A stretch of 64,000 bases of DNA from Levilactobacillus tongjiangensis (GCF_003946345.1 NZ_RHNY01000015.1:1-64000), one strand, 5' to 3'. Counted from the first letter of the stretch, positions 40,333 through 50,143 are shown. Numbers and translations: made by a program. Notes: a model not told the origin generated them from the letters alone.

Positions 40333-40372
40333 TGAAAAAAGTACCCCGTCCATCACGAACAGATAGGTACTT
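40333..40372 (-). terminator. Terminator of the trpS-DUF72 operon
   Basis: AAGTACC (40339-40345) pairs with GGTACTT (40366-40372), followed on the minus strand by six T. It closes the run from trpS to the DUF72 gene. Confidence 0.7.
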
Positions 40373-40395
40373 CCCTCGTTCTTTGCCCAGACCCT

Positions 40396-41244
40396 TTAAA
40401 AGAGATCCAGTTGTTGTGGCGCTAAATTTTGCCAATGCAGGCCCAAGATTTCCTGAAGTCGTTGTGCATTGGGTGCAGCGTCCCGACCGGAGTTGTTGTT
40501 AAAAATCACGCAGACATCCTTCGCCGCTGCCGCTAACCGCTTGGTCAAGGCCGCCAACTCCTGGAGCTCAGTTTCCTGATAACGGTACAACGTCCGCGTC
40601 TTGCGCCAGTTCTGGCCTTGATTGAACCACCCCTCAGCGTTACGACCATGGAGGCGCACCACCGCCAAGTCTGGTGTGGTCACAGTTTCCACTAGTGGAA
40701 TCCCGTTATTCAAGTTGTGCGGTTCGTCCGTAATCACGTTGGTAAATCGTAGCGACTGCAGATATTGCATGACGTCAGCCGTCATTTCTGGTGTCTCAAA
40801 CCAACTGGGACTACGAAATTCAACGGCCACTGGTAGATCTCCCATCAGCACTCGCACGTCACGCAAGTATTGAATATTAACCGTCGTGCGGTTAAAGTAC
40901 GGTGGAAATTGAAAGAGCACCGTTTGTAGTTGCTTGGCTTGAACCAACGGCTGAATTGCCTGACAAAACTCATCAAATGCCATATTTCGCGCGGTCTCTT
41001 CCACTGGTTCCTTACGGTCGTCGTGGTGCGTCATGACCTGATTGGCCTTCAAAATGTACTGAAACCCATCGGGAACAGCCGCCTGCCACTTCGCAACCGT
41101 ACTCTCCCGGGGAATCCCGTAGAAGGGCGTATCGAGCTCCACCACTGGAAAGTTACCGGCGTATTCAGACAACGTTACCGGCCGATCTTCCCCACCGATT
41201 AGGGCTGGATGTTCCGTCCACGTCGTCAACCCAATCGTTATCAC
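40396..41244 (-). CDS. DUF72 family protein (YecE-like)
   Basis: 282 aa from GTG 41244 (AAGGTG upstream). TIM-barrel family with unknown function. Visible family segments include VELDTPFYGIP, VEFRSPSW, VVRLHGRN and VCVIFNNNSG. It is the last gene of the T-box-led operon, 12 bases after a small membrane protein gene. Confidence 0.88.
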   Translation of the reverse strand: MITIGLTTWTEHPALIGGEDRPVTLSEYAGNFPVVELDTPFYGIPRESTVAKWQAAVPDGFQYILKANQVMTHHDDRKEPVEETARNMAFDEFCQAIQPLVQAKQLQTVLFQFPPYFNRTTVNIQYLRDVRVLMGDLPVAVEFRSPSWFETPEMTADVMQYLQSLRFTNVITDEPHNLNNGIPLVETVTTPDLAVVRLHGRNAEGWFNQGQNWRKTRTLYRYQETELQELAALTKRLAAAAKDVCVIFNNNSGRDAAPNAQRLQEILGLHWQNLAPQQLDLF

Positions 41245-41256
41245 GTTGTCACCTTC

Positions 41257-41583
41257 TTATTTGAAACGTTCAAACTGCTTGATCAGTTCAGCTTCCGGGG
41301 TCGTCAATCGCCCACTAAGTTGACTGATCAAACGCTTACCAGCCAGTCGATCATTATAGCGAATCCCCGTCACACAGAGATCAATCAGGGCAAACATGAC
41401 GGTTACCATCACCGCCTGCCGCCGAGCAAAGCTTGCATTGAACAGGGTCACTAACTGACTACTGAAAGCTAACTGCAGAATCCCATAAATCACGAGTGTA
41501 TCTGGAATTAGCTGAATCACATTTAACCACCGCAGACGCCTCACCAGGTGTCGCAGTTGATTGATCACTTCTTCATGGCTCAT
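41257..41583 (-). CDS. Small membrane protein of unknown function
   Basis: 108 aa from ATG 41583 (GAGGT 7 bases upstream). Two hydrophobic segments (near residues 22-45 and 55-75), with a basic amphipathic N-terminus. It starts 10 bases after the sirtuin gene and ends 12 bases before the DUF72 gene, so it is part of the operon. No domain recognised. Confidence 0.75.
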   Translation of the reverse strand: MSHEEVINQLRHLVRRLRWLNVIQLIPDTLVIYGILQLAFSSQLVTLFNASFARRQAVMVTVMFALIDLCVTGIRYNDRLAGKRLISQLSGRLTTPEAELIKQFERFK

Positions 41584-41593
41584 CGGCAGGACC

Positions 41594-42292
41594 TCACACT
41601 TGTAAGTCGTTGAAAAATTCAGTGGCATCAGCTTGGACCATTTGGTAATCAAATCCTAAATCTAGTTTTTCCTGGTTGACCACGATGACCTGGGCACCGT
41701 CACTGCGATAGTCCAGTAACCCAGCAAATGGGTAGACCCGCATGGAGGTCCCGACAATCACGACCAGGTCGGCTTGCCCCATCGCGGCTACGGCTCGCTG
41801 AACGTTCAGGGTGTTCAACCCCTCATCGTAGAGCACCACGTCTGGCCGAAGCCAGCCGCCATCATCCGCATGGTACGGTGACTTCAGGTAATCCTGCCAG
41901 TCGACCGTAGCACCACAGACCTGGCAATAAACCTTGTACAAGTTGCCGTGAAATTCAACCAGGTGCTTCGTTTTGGCCACATTGTACAGGTTATCAATAT
42001 TTTGCGTAATCACGGTGGCCCGATCTTGTTGGGTCAACGCCGCTTGCTTCTGGTGAATGACGTTGGGTTTGGCATCCGGATAGTACAGGTTTTGCTTCAC
42101 ATAGTCATAAAAGACCTGTGGTTCCTGGACTAAACAGGTGTGACTCAAATAATACTCGGCGTTACGGTGTCCGGTGTACAAGCCATTTTTCGACCTATAA
42201 TCCGGGATACCAGACGGCGTCGACACGCCCGCACCCGTTAAGAATACGATGTGCTTAGCGTCATCAAAGGTTGCTTGTAAGCGCGCTTCCAT
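41594..42292 (-). CDS. Sir2-family NAD-dependent deacylase
   Basis: 232 aa from ATG 42292 (AAAGGA 8 bases upstream; ATG 42301 has none). NAD-binding GAGVSTPSGIPDYR, ITQNIDNLY and the catalytic His in VEFHGNLY are intact. Only one of the two zinc-binding CxxC pairs is present (YCQVC); the second position reads HADDGGWLRPD. Zinc binding may be lost while the active site is kept. It lies inside the T-box-led operon, next to mvaA. Confidence 0.87.
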   Translation of the reverse strand: MEARLQATFDDAKHIVFLTGAGVSTPSGIPDYRSKNGLYTGHRNAEYYLSHTCLVQEPQVFYDYVKQNLYYPDAKPNVIHQKQAALTQQDRATVITQNIDNLYNVAKTKHLVEFHGNLYKVYCQVCGATVDWQDYLKSPYHADDGGWLRPDVVLYDEGLNTLNVQRAVAAMGQADLVVIVGTSMRVYPFAGLLDYRSDGAQVIVVNQEKLDLGFDYQMVQADATEFFNDLQV

Positions 42293-42317
42293 CCCCATCA
42301 TCCTTTCTTAAAAAGCC

Positions 42318-43283
42318 CTAACGTAAAATATATGGCATCTTCAATTCCTTGAAAAGTTCCTCAACCGTCATGCTGTAAATCTTGGTGAAGTACTCTGGCG
42401 TATCATTTTTCGGCGCTGGTGCGGGCAGAACGAACGCATTTTGATTATCAGCGCGGTTAAACCCAACGTAGCCCCGTCGTTGCGTCGTCTTCTCATGCAT
42501 ATCGGAATGATACAATTCAAAAATCTGTTTAACGGTCAAGCTAAGTTGCCGTTTAGACAAAGCACTCGTCAACGTTGTAAATTCCGTGTTATGGAGCGCT
42601 GGTAAATGCCACGCTTCCAATTGTTCATCAAAGGCCTTGAACAACTTGACCACATTCCGCCGCAACGTAAATGGTGAATCGATTGGCTTAGCAGTAATAA
42701 TGGCATACAGCTTTTGGGCTGCTTCAAAACTAATTGGATAATCCCGCTTGAACTGCGCCATCAATTGGTCGTCATCCGTGCCGAAGAAGACCAAGGCATC
42801 TAACAACGTCAGCGTCCGCAACGTCATTTCATCGTCCACTGGTGTTGGTTCTGGCTTAATCGTGGCCGTGACCCCGTTTAAGTATAGGTCCTTAATATGA
42901 TCATCAATCAAGTGATGCTTCTTTTGTTCACTGACCACCACAATGTGACTGACAATATCGTAGAGCTCAGTCCCCATGATCATCAGTTGTTCATCCAACT
43001 GGTCCTGACCGGTCGTCAATGAGAAGAAGACCTGAGGGAAACCAGATAAGATCATCAAAAGGTGCAGTAATTCGTGAGAAGCCGTATAGTTTGGTGCCGT
43101 CAGGTCGGCTACCTGAATGGCAATGTCCTTGCCCATTTGCATCTGTTGGGCTTGGTCGTGTCGGACGAAACCGGCTTGCAATTCACCAATAAATTGGACT
43201 TCAACTTTCCCTGGGTAAAGGGCGTTGACCTGGTCCAATAAGCCTTGAACCTCATCGTTCAGCTGAATATCTTGTGCTTTCAT
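42318..43283 (-). CDS. Conserved protein with HExxH motif, unknown function
   Basis: 321 aa from ATG 43283 (AGGTGG upstream). A zinc-metallopeptidase-type HELLH occurs near residue 73 (TASHELLHLLM), inside a helix-rich protein with no signal peptide or membrane helix. The later part has Leu-rich helices. It could be a cytoplasmic minigluzincin-like peptidase, but no third ligand is certain. It lies between mvaA and the sirtuin gene. Confidence 0.7.
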   Translation of the reverse strand: MKAQDIQLNDEVQGLLDQVNALYPGKVEVQFIGELQAGFVRHDQAQQMQMGKDIAIQVADLTAPNYTASHELLHLLMILSGFPQVFFSLTTGQDQLDEQLMIMGTELYDIVSHIVVVSEQKKHHLIDDHIKDLYLNGVTATIKPEPTPVDDEMTLRTLTLLDALVFFGTDDDQLMAQFKRDYPISFEAAQKLYAIITAKPIDSPFTLRRNVVKLFKAFDEQLEAWHLPALHNTEFTTLTSALSKRQLSLTVKQIFELYHSDMHEKTTQRRGYVGFNRADNQNAFVLPAPAPKNDTPEYFTKIYSMTVEELFKELKMPYILR

Positions 43284-43297
43284 GCGTTTCAATCCAC

Positions 43298-44560
43298 CTA
43301 TTTCTTTAAATTTGCTTGACGAACGGTCGCCAATGCTGCTTGTGCTTGCGCCGTCGTCGGTTGTTTAATTGTTTGTAATTGTGCCATGACTGCTGGCAAC
43401 TCGGCGGGTGTGGTCCCCACAGACAGGGCCAATGATTTTCGTTGTAAGGCCATGTGCCCCCGTTGAATCCCATCAGTCACCAGTGCCCGTAAGGCAGCCA
43501 CATTTTGGGCCAGCCCAACCGCCGCCGTCACACCCATCAACTGTCGCGCACTCGTCAAGTGAGCAACTTGCTGGTTAATGGCCACGAGCGGAAAGACCTT
43601 AGTCGCACCCCCCACAAATCCCAGCGCCAATGGTACCGTTAACTCACCGTGGAGGTCACCATCCGTGAGCCACCAACGACTAAGTCCCCGGTACTGACCT
43701 GAGCGACTGGCGTAAGCGTGCACGCCGCTTTCGACGGCCCGCCAATCATTGCCCATTGCTAGGACCACCGCATCGATGCCGTTCATGATTCCCTTGTTAT
43801 GGGTCACAGCCCGGTATGGGTCAACTTGCGCGTACTCACTCGCCGCCACTAGTCGTTGTGCGACCGTGGCACCGGGCATGGTTTTCGTTCGCAGTTGATC
43901 GACGGGAACCACACAGGAGGCCGTGGCCAAGCTGTGCGTGGCGTAATTACTTAAAATGCTCATTAAAATGTCTACATCACAGTGGGCCTTAATATCCGCT
44001 GCAACGGCCTCAGTTAATGTATTGACCAAGTTAGCCCCCATGGCTTCACCAACGTCAATGAACAGGTCTAACGAGACCCAATCTGGTGGCAGACAACGAA
44101 CCCGAATCGAGCGAGCCCCACCACCGTGTGTCAATAACGAAGGGTGGGCCGCGTCAGCCACTTTTAGGAGACGCGGTGACTCGTGCGTCAACCACGCCGT
44201 CAGTTTTTCCTGATCCGCTACGTGACTAAAAACAATCTGTCCCATCAATTCACGTTGGCTGACCTGCGTCGTGATACCAACGTCACTGGTCAACAACCGG
44301 CCACCATTACTCGCGGCAGCAATCACGGAGGGTTCCTCAGTCACCATCGGCACGGCAATCGTTTGGCCATCAACGCGTAAATTAACTGCAACGCCTTCTG
44401 GTAAACCATAGGTTGTCAGGTAATTCTCAATGAGGTCTTCATCGGTTGCCTGCCGGTGAGCGGCCAACGTGCCTAACTGAGCCACTGTTAAGTGACTCTG
44501 GGCAGCCAGCCGATCTCGCCGTGCCCCATAAGGTAACTTGTAGAATGGACGATTGCCCAT
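43298..44560 (-). CDS. mvaA: Hydroxymethylglutaryl-CoA reductase, class II
   Basis: 420 aa from ATG 44560 (AGGAGG 8 bases upstream). It makes mevalonate from HMG-CoA. Visible motifs: TEEPSVIAAASNGG, DVGEAMGANLVNT, the catalytic Lys region THNKGIMNG, and the C-terminal HMALQRKSLA with the catalytic His. It shows the mevalonate route of isoprenoid synthesis. It follows the ppx gene by 12 bases. Confidence 0.94.
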   Translation of the reverse strand: MGNRPFYKLPYGARRDRLAAQSHLTVAQLGTLAAHRQATDEDLIENYLTTYGLPEGVAVNLRVDGQTIAVPMVTEEPSVIAAASNGGRLLTSDVGITTQVSQRELMGQIVFSHVADQEKLTAWLTHESPRLLKVADAAHPSLLTHGGGARSIRVRCLPPDWVSLDLFIDVGEAMGANLVNTLTEAVAADIKAHCDVDILMSILSNYATHSLATASCVVPVDQLRTKTMPGATVAQRLVAASEYAQVDPYRAVTHNKGIMNGIDAVVLAMGNDWRAVESGVHAYASRSGQYRGLSRWWLTDGDLHGELTVPLALGFVGGATKVFPLVAINQQVAHLTSARQLMGVTAAVGLAQNVAALRALVTDGIQRGHMALQRKSLALSVGTTPAELPAVMAQLQTIKQPTTAQAQAALATVRQANLKK

Positions 44561-44572
44561 TGCAAACACCTC

Positions 44573-45493
44573 CTAGTGTTGACTCACGTACTCAGAAATG
44601 ATGCCCTCGCGCACGCCACTTTCAGAAAAAATAACCCGGTCAGAATCCAACATCTGAAGTAACGTGACTAGCGGTAACATCCCACCGATAATAATATCGG
44701 CCCGTTCAGCTTCTAAACCGGAAATACGCTTCCGTTCCATCAATGGCACGCGGAGTAAGCGTTCAAATGTCTGCATCACTTGCCCCGTCGTCAGGCGGTA
44801 TCCGTGGATGTTTTCCACGTGCAGAATTTTCTGTTGCTGACGATTCATTCGGGCCAAGGTTCGGTTAGCGCCACCCAACAAGACGAGTGGCAGTTGCTTA
44901 GCATCGTTTAACCACCAAATATCGCGGAGGCGTTCCCGCAAAAAGACTTGCGCGGAAAAGAGATCGACGGCCGTCACCAAATCGTCCAGGTGGAACTGTT
45001 CCGACAGGTTGACTGCACCAAACGGGACACTGATCAGACTGGCATCCTTACCATCCCGCACGTGGACCAGCTCACAGCTAGCCCCACCCGTGTCGAGTAA
45101 CAAGCAATCCTTGACCTTTAACCGGTTTACGGCGCCCAGATAATCATAGTAGGCTTCCTGATCACCAGACAATACTTCGATCTGAATCCCAGTAGCAGCA
45201 GCGACTCGGGTTAAGAATTCATCCCGGTTGCGTGCTTGCCTCACCGCCGCCGTCGCGATTCCCCGGACGATGAGATTGGGGAGGTGTTCATAGTAGGGCC
45301 TGAAGGATTTCAAGGCCGCAACGGTCCGATCCATCGCCTTAGGCTGCAGGATTTTTTCGGGACCCATTCCCTCGGACAGACGACTGTCGACCTTTACCCG
45401 ATTGACCTCACGGTAGGAACCGTCATCATGTAGTTCATTAACGGCCATGCGGACCGAATTGGAACCTAAATCAACAATGGCTAGGTTTTGCAT
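44573..45493 (-). CDS. Exopolyphosphatase / pppGpp phosphatase family (Ppx2-like)
   Basis: 306 aa, short single-unit member of the Ppx/GppA family. ASKHA phosphate motifs are visible: IVDLGSNSVRMAV, LLDTGGASCELVHV and VLLGGANRTLARM. It hydrolyses polyphosphate or pppGpp. It starts 20 bases after trpS, in the same operon. Confidence 0.88.
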   Translation of the reverse strand: MQNLAIVDLGSNSVRMAVNELHDDGSYREVNRVKVDSRLSEGMGPEKILQPKAMDRTVAALKSFRPYYEHLPNLIVRGIATAAVRQARNRDEFLTRVAAATGIQIEVLSGDQEAYYDYLGAVNRLKVKDCLLLDTGGASCELVHVRDGKDASLISVPFGAVNLSEQFHLDDLVTAVDLFSAQVFLRERLRDIWWLNDAKQLPLVLLGGANRTLARMNRQQQKILHVENIHGYRLTTGQVMQTFERLLRVPLMERKRISGLEAERADIIIGGMLPLVTLLQMLDSDRVIFSESGVREGIISEYVSQH

Positions 45494-45513
45494 TGTTCAT
45501 CCCCCGTTTCGCT

Positions 45514-46533
45514 TTAACCGAAGTAATCGATACCAATAGCGTGACGAACTTCGTGAAGCGTTTGCGCAGCCACTTGGTTGGCCTTTTCACTCCCCTGCTT
45601 GAGGATATCGTAAACGGCACTCTCATCAGCAGCGAAGGCTTCACGACGTTCACGGATTGGCTGTAACTTCGCCTGTAAGACGTCGTTTAAGTACCGCTTA
45701 ATCTTAACATCGCCGAGACCACCGTGCTGGTATTGTGCTTTCAATTCTTCAACGTGTTCATGGTCGTCTGCGAAAATATCCAGATAAGTGAAGACCGTGT
45801 TGCCTTCCACGTGACCAGGATCTTCGATGTGAATGTGTTCGGGATCGGTGTACATGGACATGATCTTCTTTTGAATCGTGTCGGCACTATCGCCCAAGTA
45901 AATGGCATTGTCGAGGGACTTGCTCATCTTAGCGTTCCCATCGAGTCCAGGAATCCGGCCTTGACCCTTAGGTGGGAAGTAGCCTTCGGGTTCCACCAGA
46001 ATTTCCTGCTGATAGATATTGTTAAAGCTCCGCACAATTTCACGGGTCTGTTCCAGCATTGGTTCTTGGTCTTCACCTACGGGAACCGTGTCGGCCTTAA
46101 ATGCGGTGATATCGGCTGCTTGGCTAACTGGATAGATAAAGAAGCCGGCTGGGACACTTTCACCAAATGCCTTTTGTTTGATCTCAGACTTAACCGTTGG
46201 GTTCCGGTTTAAGCGGGAAACGGAAACGAGGTTTAAATAAGCCATCGTTAATTCGTTCAGGGCCGGAATTTGTGACTGCACCAGAATTGTGGATTTAGCG
46301 GGATCGATACCCACGGCTAAGTAATCCAAAGCCACTTGCAGGAGGCTGTGCCGAATCTTTTCGGGATCACGGGCGTTGTCGGTCAGGGCCTGCATATCAG
46401 CAATCATGATATAAGTGTCATAATCACCAGTGTTTTGTAACGCGACCCGATTTTTAAGTGACCCAACGTAATGGCCGATATGTAGTTTACCGGTTGGTCG
46501 GTCCCCAGTTAAGATAACGTGCTTCTTGCTCAT
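45514..46533 (-). CDS. trpS: Tryptophanyl-tRNA synthetase
   Basis: 339 aa. Class I motifs: [15 protein letters not shown] and KMSKS ([16 protein letters not shown]). AAGGATG lies upstream of ATG. It is first in a seven-gene operon behind a T-box leader with a TGG specifier. Confidence 0.97.
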   Translation of the reverse strand: MSKKHVILTGDRPTGKLHIGHYVGSLKNRVALQNTGDYDTYIMIADMQALTDNARDPEKIRHSLLQVALDYLAVGIDPAKSTILVQSQIPALNELTMAYLNLVSVSRLNRNPTVKSEIKQKAFGESVPAGFFIYPVSQAADITAFKADTVPVGEDQEPMLEQTREIVRSFNNIYQQEILVEPEGYFPPKGQGRIPGLDGNAKMSKSLDNAIYLGDSADTIQKKIMSMYTDPEHIHIEDPGHVEGNTVFTYLDIFADDHEHVEELKAQYQHGGLGDVKIKRYLNDVLQAKLQPIRERREAFAADESAVYDILKQGSEKANQVAAQTLHEVRHAIGIDYFG

Positions 46534-46555
46534 AAATGTTCATCCTTTCTGAAAA

Positions 46556-46790
46556 AGCGCCCTACTGACTAATGCCAATAGGACGCTCATGCGCGGTACC
46601 ACCTAATTTGTGGCCAGTTTGACCACCACTTTTGTCGTTAACGGGACACCGCGATAATTTAATTATCGGTTTAAATAACACGTAACTTGAGTCCATTTCA
46701 ACCACAAAATCGTTTCAGCACGGGCGATTTCTCTCTGGTATCGGTCTACTACTCTCAAGTAACTATCCCTATATTTTAGTGGTTTTGGGG
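46556..46790 (-). ncRNA. T-box riboswitch, tryptophan specificity
   Basis: The T-box core AGGTGGTACCGCG is on the minus strand at 46604-46592. A terminator hairpin follows (AGCGTCCTA at 46587-46579 with TAGGGCGCT at 46564-46556) and ends in T. In the 5' stem region the candidate specifier TGG lies at 46695-46693 (GAAATGGACTC). Uncharged tRNA-Trp would stabilise the antiterminator and raise expression of trpS and genes behind it. Confidence 0.9.
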
Positions 46791-47279
46791 CAGAATGTAA
46801 ACTGTCAGGGACTTGCAAAATTTCCGGCCCACCAAGTATCGTCTGAAAGCGGCCAAGTCTTTCTCTAATCATCGCCCATCTGGCGGTCAAGGTCAATCAA
46901 ATTCGGTGATACAGACCCAACTATCGTTTCACTGATTAATTCACCGAACTTAACGACTAGTTAGCTGACGAGTGATTGAAAAGAATACCTATTATAGGAA
47001 CAATCTGCTCAACTGGTAGCGCTAATTTGCCTGACTAATCGGTGGCTATGGGCTGAAAGTGGAGACAACTTGAAGCCGTCAGGACTAGCTGCCCCAATCA
47101 ACCGTTTCCTAATATTTTCCGCCGCGATAGCCTTCAGCTGGTCGAGTGAGTGACAGCTGAAGCCAACAACAGGGATTATTCACAATAAGTTGGCCCAAAG
47201 CGGTGTGTTTAATTGACACAGCCGTGAATAATGACTAAACTTGTTAGGCAATTTAGCCTATCCAAAGGAGGCGGTCATT
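46791..47279. other. Gene-free stretch
   Basis: About 490 bases between the T-box and helD. TTCGGTGA near 46904 and TCACCGAA near 46942 form a perfect 8-bp inverted repeat. Nothing else can be supported, except the probable helD promoter region at its right end. Confidence 0.35.
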
Positions 47280-49586
47280 TTGACCACCAGCGAACAAACA
47301 CAGGAACAACAGCGTGTTGACCACGTGGCTCAGCAAATTGGTAACCGCATTGATAAGACGACGGCGGATTACAATGCCGCCCATCAAGAACTGCGGAACG
47401 TGCTGAAGAACTACAGTGAAAACACCTCGGTCAACTGGTTTGAAGTCGATGACCGAATTGAAACCAGTGCCGAGTTGCAACAGCAACGGGCGTTGGTCTC
47501 CCGGCTAACTGAAAACCAGAACATTATTCAAGATCAACTCGATACCTTTAAGGAACTCCAAAAGTCCCCGTATTTTGGGCGCATTGATATTCAGGACCCA
47601 GAAGAAACATCCCCTGAATCCCTCTATATCGGTACCGCCTCCTTCGTGGACGATGACCAAAACTTCTTAGTCTACGACTGGCGGGCTCCCATTTCTAGTA
47701 TCTACTACAACGGGGTGTTGGGCAAAGTCGCCTACAGTACGCCCGCTGGCGACCAACAGACAGAGCTCCTAAAGAAACGTCAATTTTTGATTCAAGGCGG
47801 AAAAATTGAAAGCATGTTCGACACCAACGAAACTGTTGGTGATGAAATGCTCCAACACGCCCTAGGTGAACAAAATGACGCCACTATGCAAAACATCGTG
47901 GCCACCATCCAACGAGAACAAAACGACATTATCCGGGATACCCGTAGCGACCTGCTGGTGGTTCAAGGGGTCGCGGGATCTGGCAAAACGTCCGCCATCC
48001 TTCAACGGATCGCCTTTCTGCTGTATCATAGTCGCCGAGACTTAGAGGCCGACCAAATCGTCCTCTTCTCGCCTAACCGCCTGTTCAGTCACTACATCAG
48101 CGACGTCCTACCTAGCCTAGGTGAACGAAACATGCGTCAAGTCACGCTGGCTGAATTTTTAACGCAACGGTTCCAGGGACTTAACGTACAAACTCAGTTT
48201 GAACGCTATGAAGCCGACCAACAACAACCCGTTAACCTCCCGCTGCGGAACTTCCGGGAGAGTGCCGACATGATGACGGCCGTCAAAGACTACTGTTATC
48301 AAGTTACTCCCGCCGAGCTAAAATTTACCGACATTCGTTTCAAGAGTCGGGTCTTCTTCGACCGCGAGGAAATTCGTGAGATTTATGCCCAATTTCCAGA
48401 CGCTACGGCACCGGCCGACCGGTTACTTCGCACCAAGAATGCGCTAGAAAAACGCCTCAAACACCGAATTGCCGAAGAAGCTAAGGCGGACTGGGTCCGC
48501 GATGAGATCGACCAGCTGAGCGATGAAGACTATCACAACCTGCTGGGTGAAAAGCATCTAGGTAAGTTTGAACAACTCGACGATGAAATCGACTTTATTG
48601 CGCGTCAGATTGTGCGGAAACGCTTGCGGCCAGTTGACGATGCCATTTACAACGGTTATTTTCTAGACACCTACAGTCAGTACACGGCCTTCCTCGAGCA
48701 GTGTCCACTGCCCCAGACTATCGCGCCGGCTGACTGGCAACAAGTCATCACCACTTACCAACACGATATTGAGTTTCACAAGTTGGCGTTGACCGATGCC
48801 GCCCCGTTACTGTATTTGCGAGACATTCTCGCGGGTGGTGGTGCCAATCACCGCATGCAACACCTCTTCGTGGATGAGATGCAAGACTATTCAATGGCCC
48901 AACTGATTTACCTCCAACATGCCTTTCCACGGGCTAAGCTCACCCTGCTAGGCGATAGCGAGCAGGCCCTCTTCAAGGCCGTTGAAGCCCCCGAAGAAAT
49001 TCTAAAGAAACTGGATAGCGCCCTAAACGTCAAACGGTCGCGCTTGATTACGTTGCGCCGGTCTTACCGGTCCACGCTACCTATCACGACCTTCGCCAAG
49101 GCCCTCTTACCTGACGGCGATAAAATTGAAGCCTTTAACCGTCCGGGAGACTTGCCGAAAGTTGTTCTACGTTACGATGAAGCCTCAGCGTTCAAAGCAC
49201 TCGCCCATGAACTCAAATTAGAGTTGGCCACTAGCGGTACCGTGGCGATTCTGACCAAGAGTACTGCTGAAGCCAAGTACGTTTACCAGGAGCTTCACCG
49301 GGACTTTGACCTGACCCGGTTAACGGATACTGACCGCTCACTGCCCAAAGGGGTGGTCGTCCTGCCAATTTATCTGGCTAAAGGGTTGGAATTTGACAGT
49401 GTCATTGCCTACAACGTGTCTGCAGACAATTATCCGGATGAACAATTGACCGGGACACTTTACACCATTGCCTCGCGTGCCATGCATCACCTGACGCTCC
49501 TGTGCATTGGCCCCGCTTCCCCACTGATTGCTTCTGGTAACATTCCACAGGCGGACCTGCAGATCGAACATGAATTACAAAACTAA
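47280..49586 (+). CDS. helD: HelD-like UvrD/Rep-family helicase
   Basis: 768 aa from TTG 47280, which follows AAAGGAGG by eight bases; no ATG is suitably placed. Coiled-coil N-terminal arm, then superfamily 1 motifs: Walker A GVAGSGKTS (about residues 229-237), VDEMQDYSMAQL, GDSEQALF, RRSYRST, LAKGLEFDSVI. HelD releases stalled RNA polymerase from DNA using ATP in Gram-positives. It is a single gene. Confidence 0.9.
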   Translation: MTTSEQTQEQQRVDHVAQQIGNRIDKTTADYNAAHQELRNVLKNYSENTSVNWFEVDDRIETSAELQQQRALVSRLTENQNIIQDQLDTFKELQKSPYFGRIDIQDPEETSPESLYIGTASFVDDDQNFLVYDWRAPISSIYYNGVLGKVAYSTPAGDQQTELLKKRQFLIQGGKIESMFDTNETVGDEMLQHALGEQNDATMQNIVATIQREQNDIIRDTRSDLLVVQGVAGSGKTSAILQRIAFLLYHSRRDLEADQIVLFSPNRLFSHYISDVLPSLGERNMRQVTLAEFLTQRFQGLNVQTQFERYEADQQQPVNLPLRNFRESADMMTAVKDYCYQVTPAELKFTDIRFKSRVFFDREEIREIYAQFPDATAPADRLLRTKNALEKRLKHRIAEEAKADWVRDEIDQLSDEDYHNLLGEKHLGKFEQLDDEIDFIARQIVRKRLRPVDDAIYNGYFLDTYSQYTAFLEQCPLPQTIAPADWQQVITTYQHDIEFHKLALTDAAPLLYLRDILAGGGANHRMQHLFVDEMQDYSMAQLIYLQHAFPRAKLTLLGDSEQALFKAVEAPEEILKKLDSALNVKRSRLITLRRSYRSTLPITTFAKALLPDGDKIEAFNRPGDLPKVVLRYDEASAFKALAHELKLELATSGTVAILTKSTAEAKYVYQELHRDFDLTRLTDTDRSLPKGVVVLPIYLAKGLEFDSVIAYNVSADNYPDEQLTGTLYTIASRAMHHLTLLCIGPASPLIASGNIPQADLQIEHELQN

Positions 49587-49640
49587 CGCGATACTTTCAC
49601 GGGGGTGTTACGTGAAACATCGCAGATCAATTCAAAGCGG

Positions 49641-49669
49641 ATCGTAGCGTTGGCTACGATTCGTTTTTT
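49641..49669 (+). terminator. Terminator of helD
   Basis: Perfect 8-bp stem (49641-49648 with 49653-49660), GTTG loop, then a T-run. Confidence 0.85.
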
Positions 49670-49684
49670 GTCTCCGCCACCACC

Positions 49685-49713
49685 TTCCGTTACCTTAACG
49701 AAACCGCTATACT
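49685..49713 (+). promoter_or_regulatory. Candidate promoter of the small membrane protein gene
   Basis: TTCCGT (49685-49690), 17 bases, TATACT (49708-49713), then AAGGGG ahead of the ATG at 49738. Confidence 0.45.
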
Positions 49714-49737
49714 GAAAGTTAAGGGGATGACGGTATT

Positions 49738-50061
49738 ATGCATTTATCTAAGGGACAACAGCTAACGGAGGCCTTCATCGGTTGCATCGTCTTGGGCTTC
49801 CCACTATTCTTAATTATTGATGGCAGTCTTGAATTTGCTACGGGCAACTTAGACCACCCTGACACGTTCATCCTTTTAGGATTATTACTCCTAAGCCTTG
49901 TTGGTCTAGTAGGCACCATTGTCTTCGGCTGGCGTTGGTACTATTACCGATGGCAAAATTTGCCGACCAGCTCAAAAATACTCACCGGCTTGTACATTCT
50001 GGCCCTATTGATTGGAACGGTTACGTGGATTATCCTCAATCATAACTTGCCACTTAAGTAA
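49738..50061 (+). CDS. Small membrane protein of unknown function
   Basis: 107 aa with three hydrophobic helices (about residues 10-30, 43-65 and 82-102) and a basic loop (RWRWYYYRWQN) between the second and third. No family recognised. AAGGGG lies 11 bases before ATG. An 11-bp inverted repeat, around AACTTGCC and GGCAAGTT, spans its last codons (50042-50081). Confidence 0.7.
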   Translation: MHLSKGQQLTEAFIGCIVLGFPLFLIIDGSLEFATGNLDHPDTFILLGLLLLSLVGLVGTIVFGWRWYYYRWQNLPTSSKILTGLYILALLIGTVTWIILNHNLPLK

Positions 50062-50091
50062 AGATGATAGCGGCAAGTTATGATTAACTCA

Positions 50092-50122
50092 AAAAGGAGC
50101 AGGAAAATTTCCTGCTCCTTTT
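50092..50122. terminator. Bidirectional terminator
   Basis: AAAAGGAGCAGGAAA and TTTCCTGCTCCTTTT (50092-50106 and 50108-50122) pair almost end to end, leaving a very small loop. It separates the converging genes at 49738 and 50144. Confidence 0.8.
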
Positions 50123-50143
50123 ATATGGCCTATCATTTCACAG

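Noticed and set aside
46791-47279. A possible further SR copy near 47040-47140 (GGCTAT with ATAGCC, CTGAA with TTCAG)
   Set aside because: The pairs cross instead of nesting, and neither ACCGC nor the P2/P4 signatures are present.
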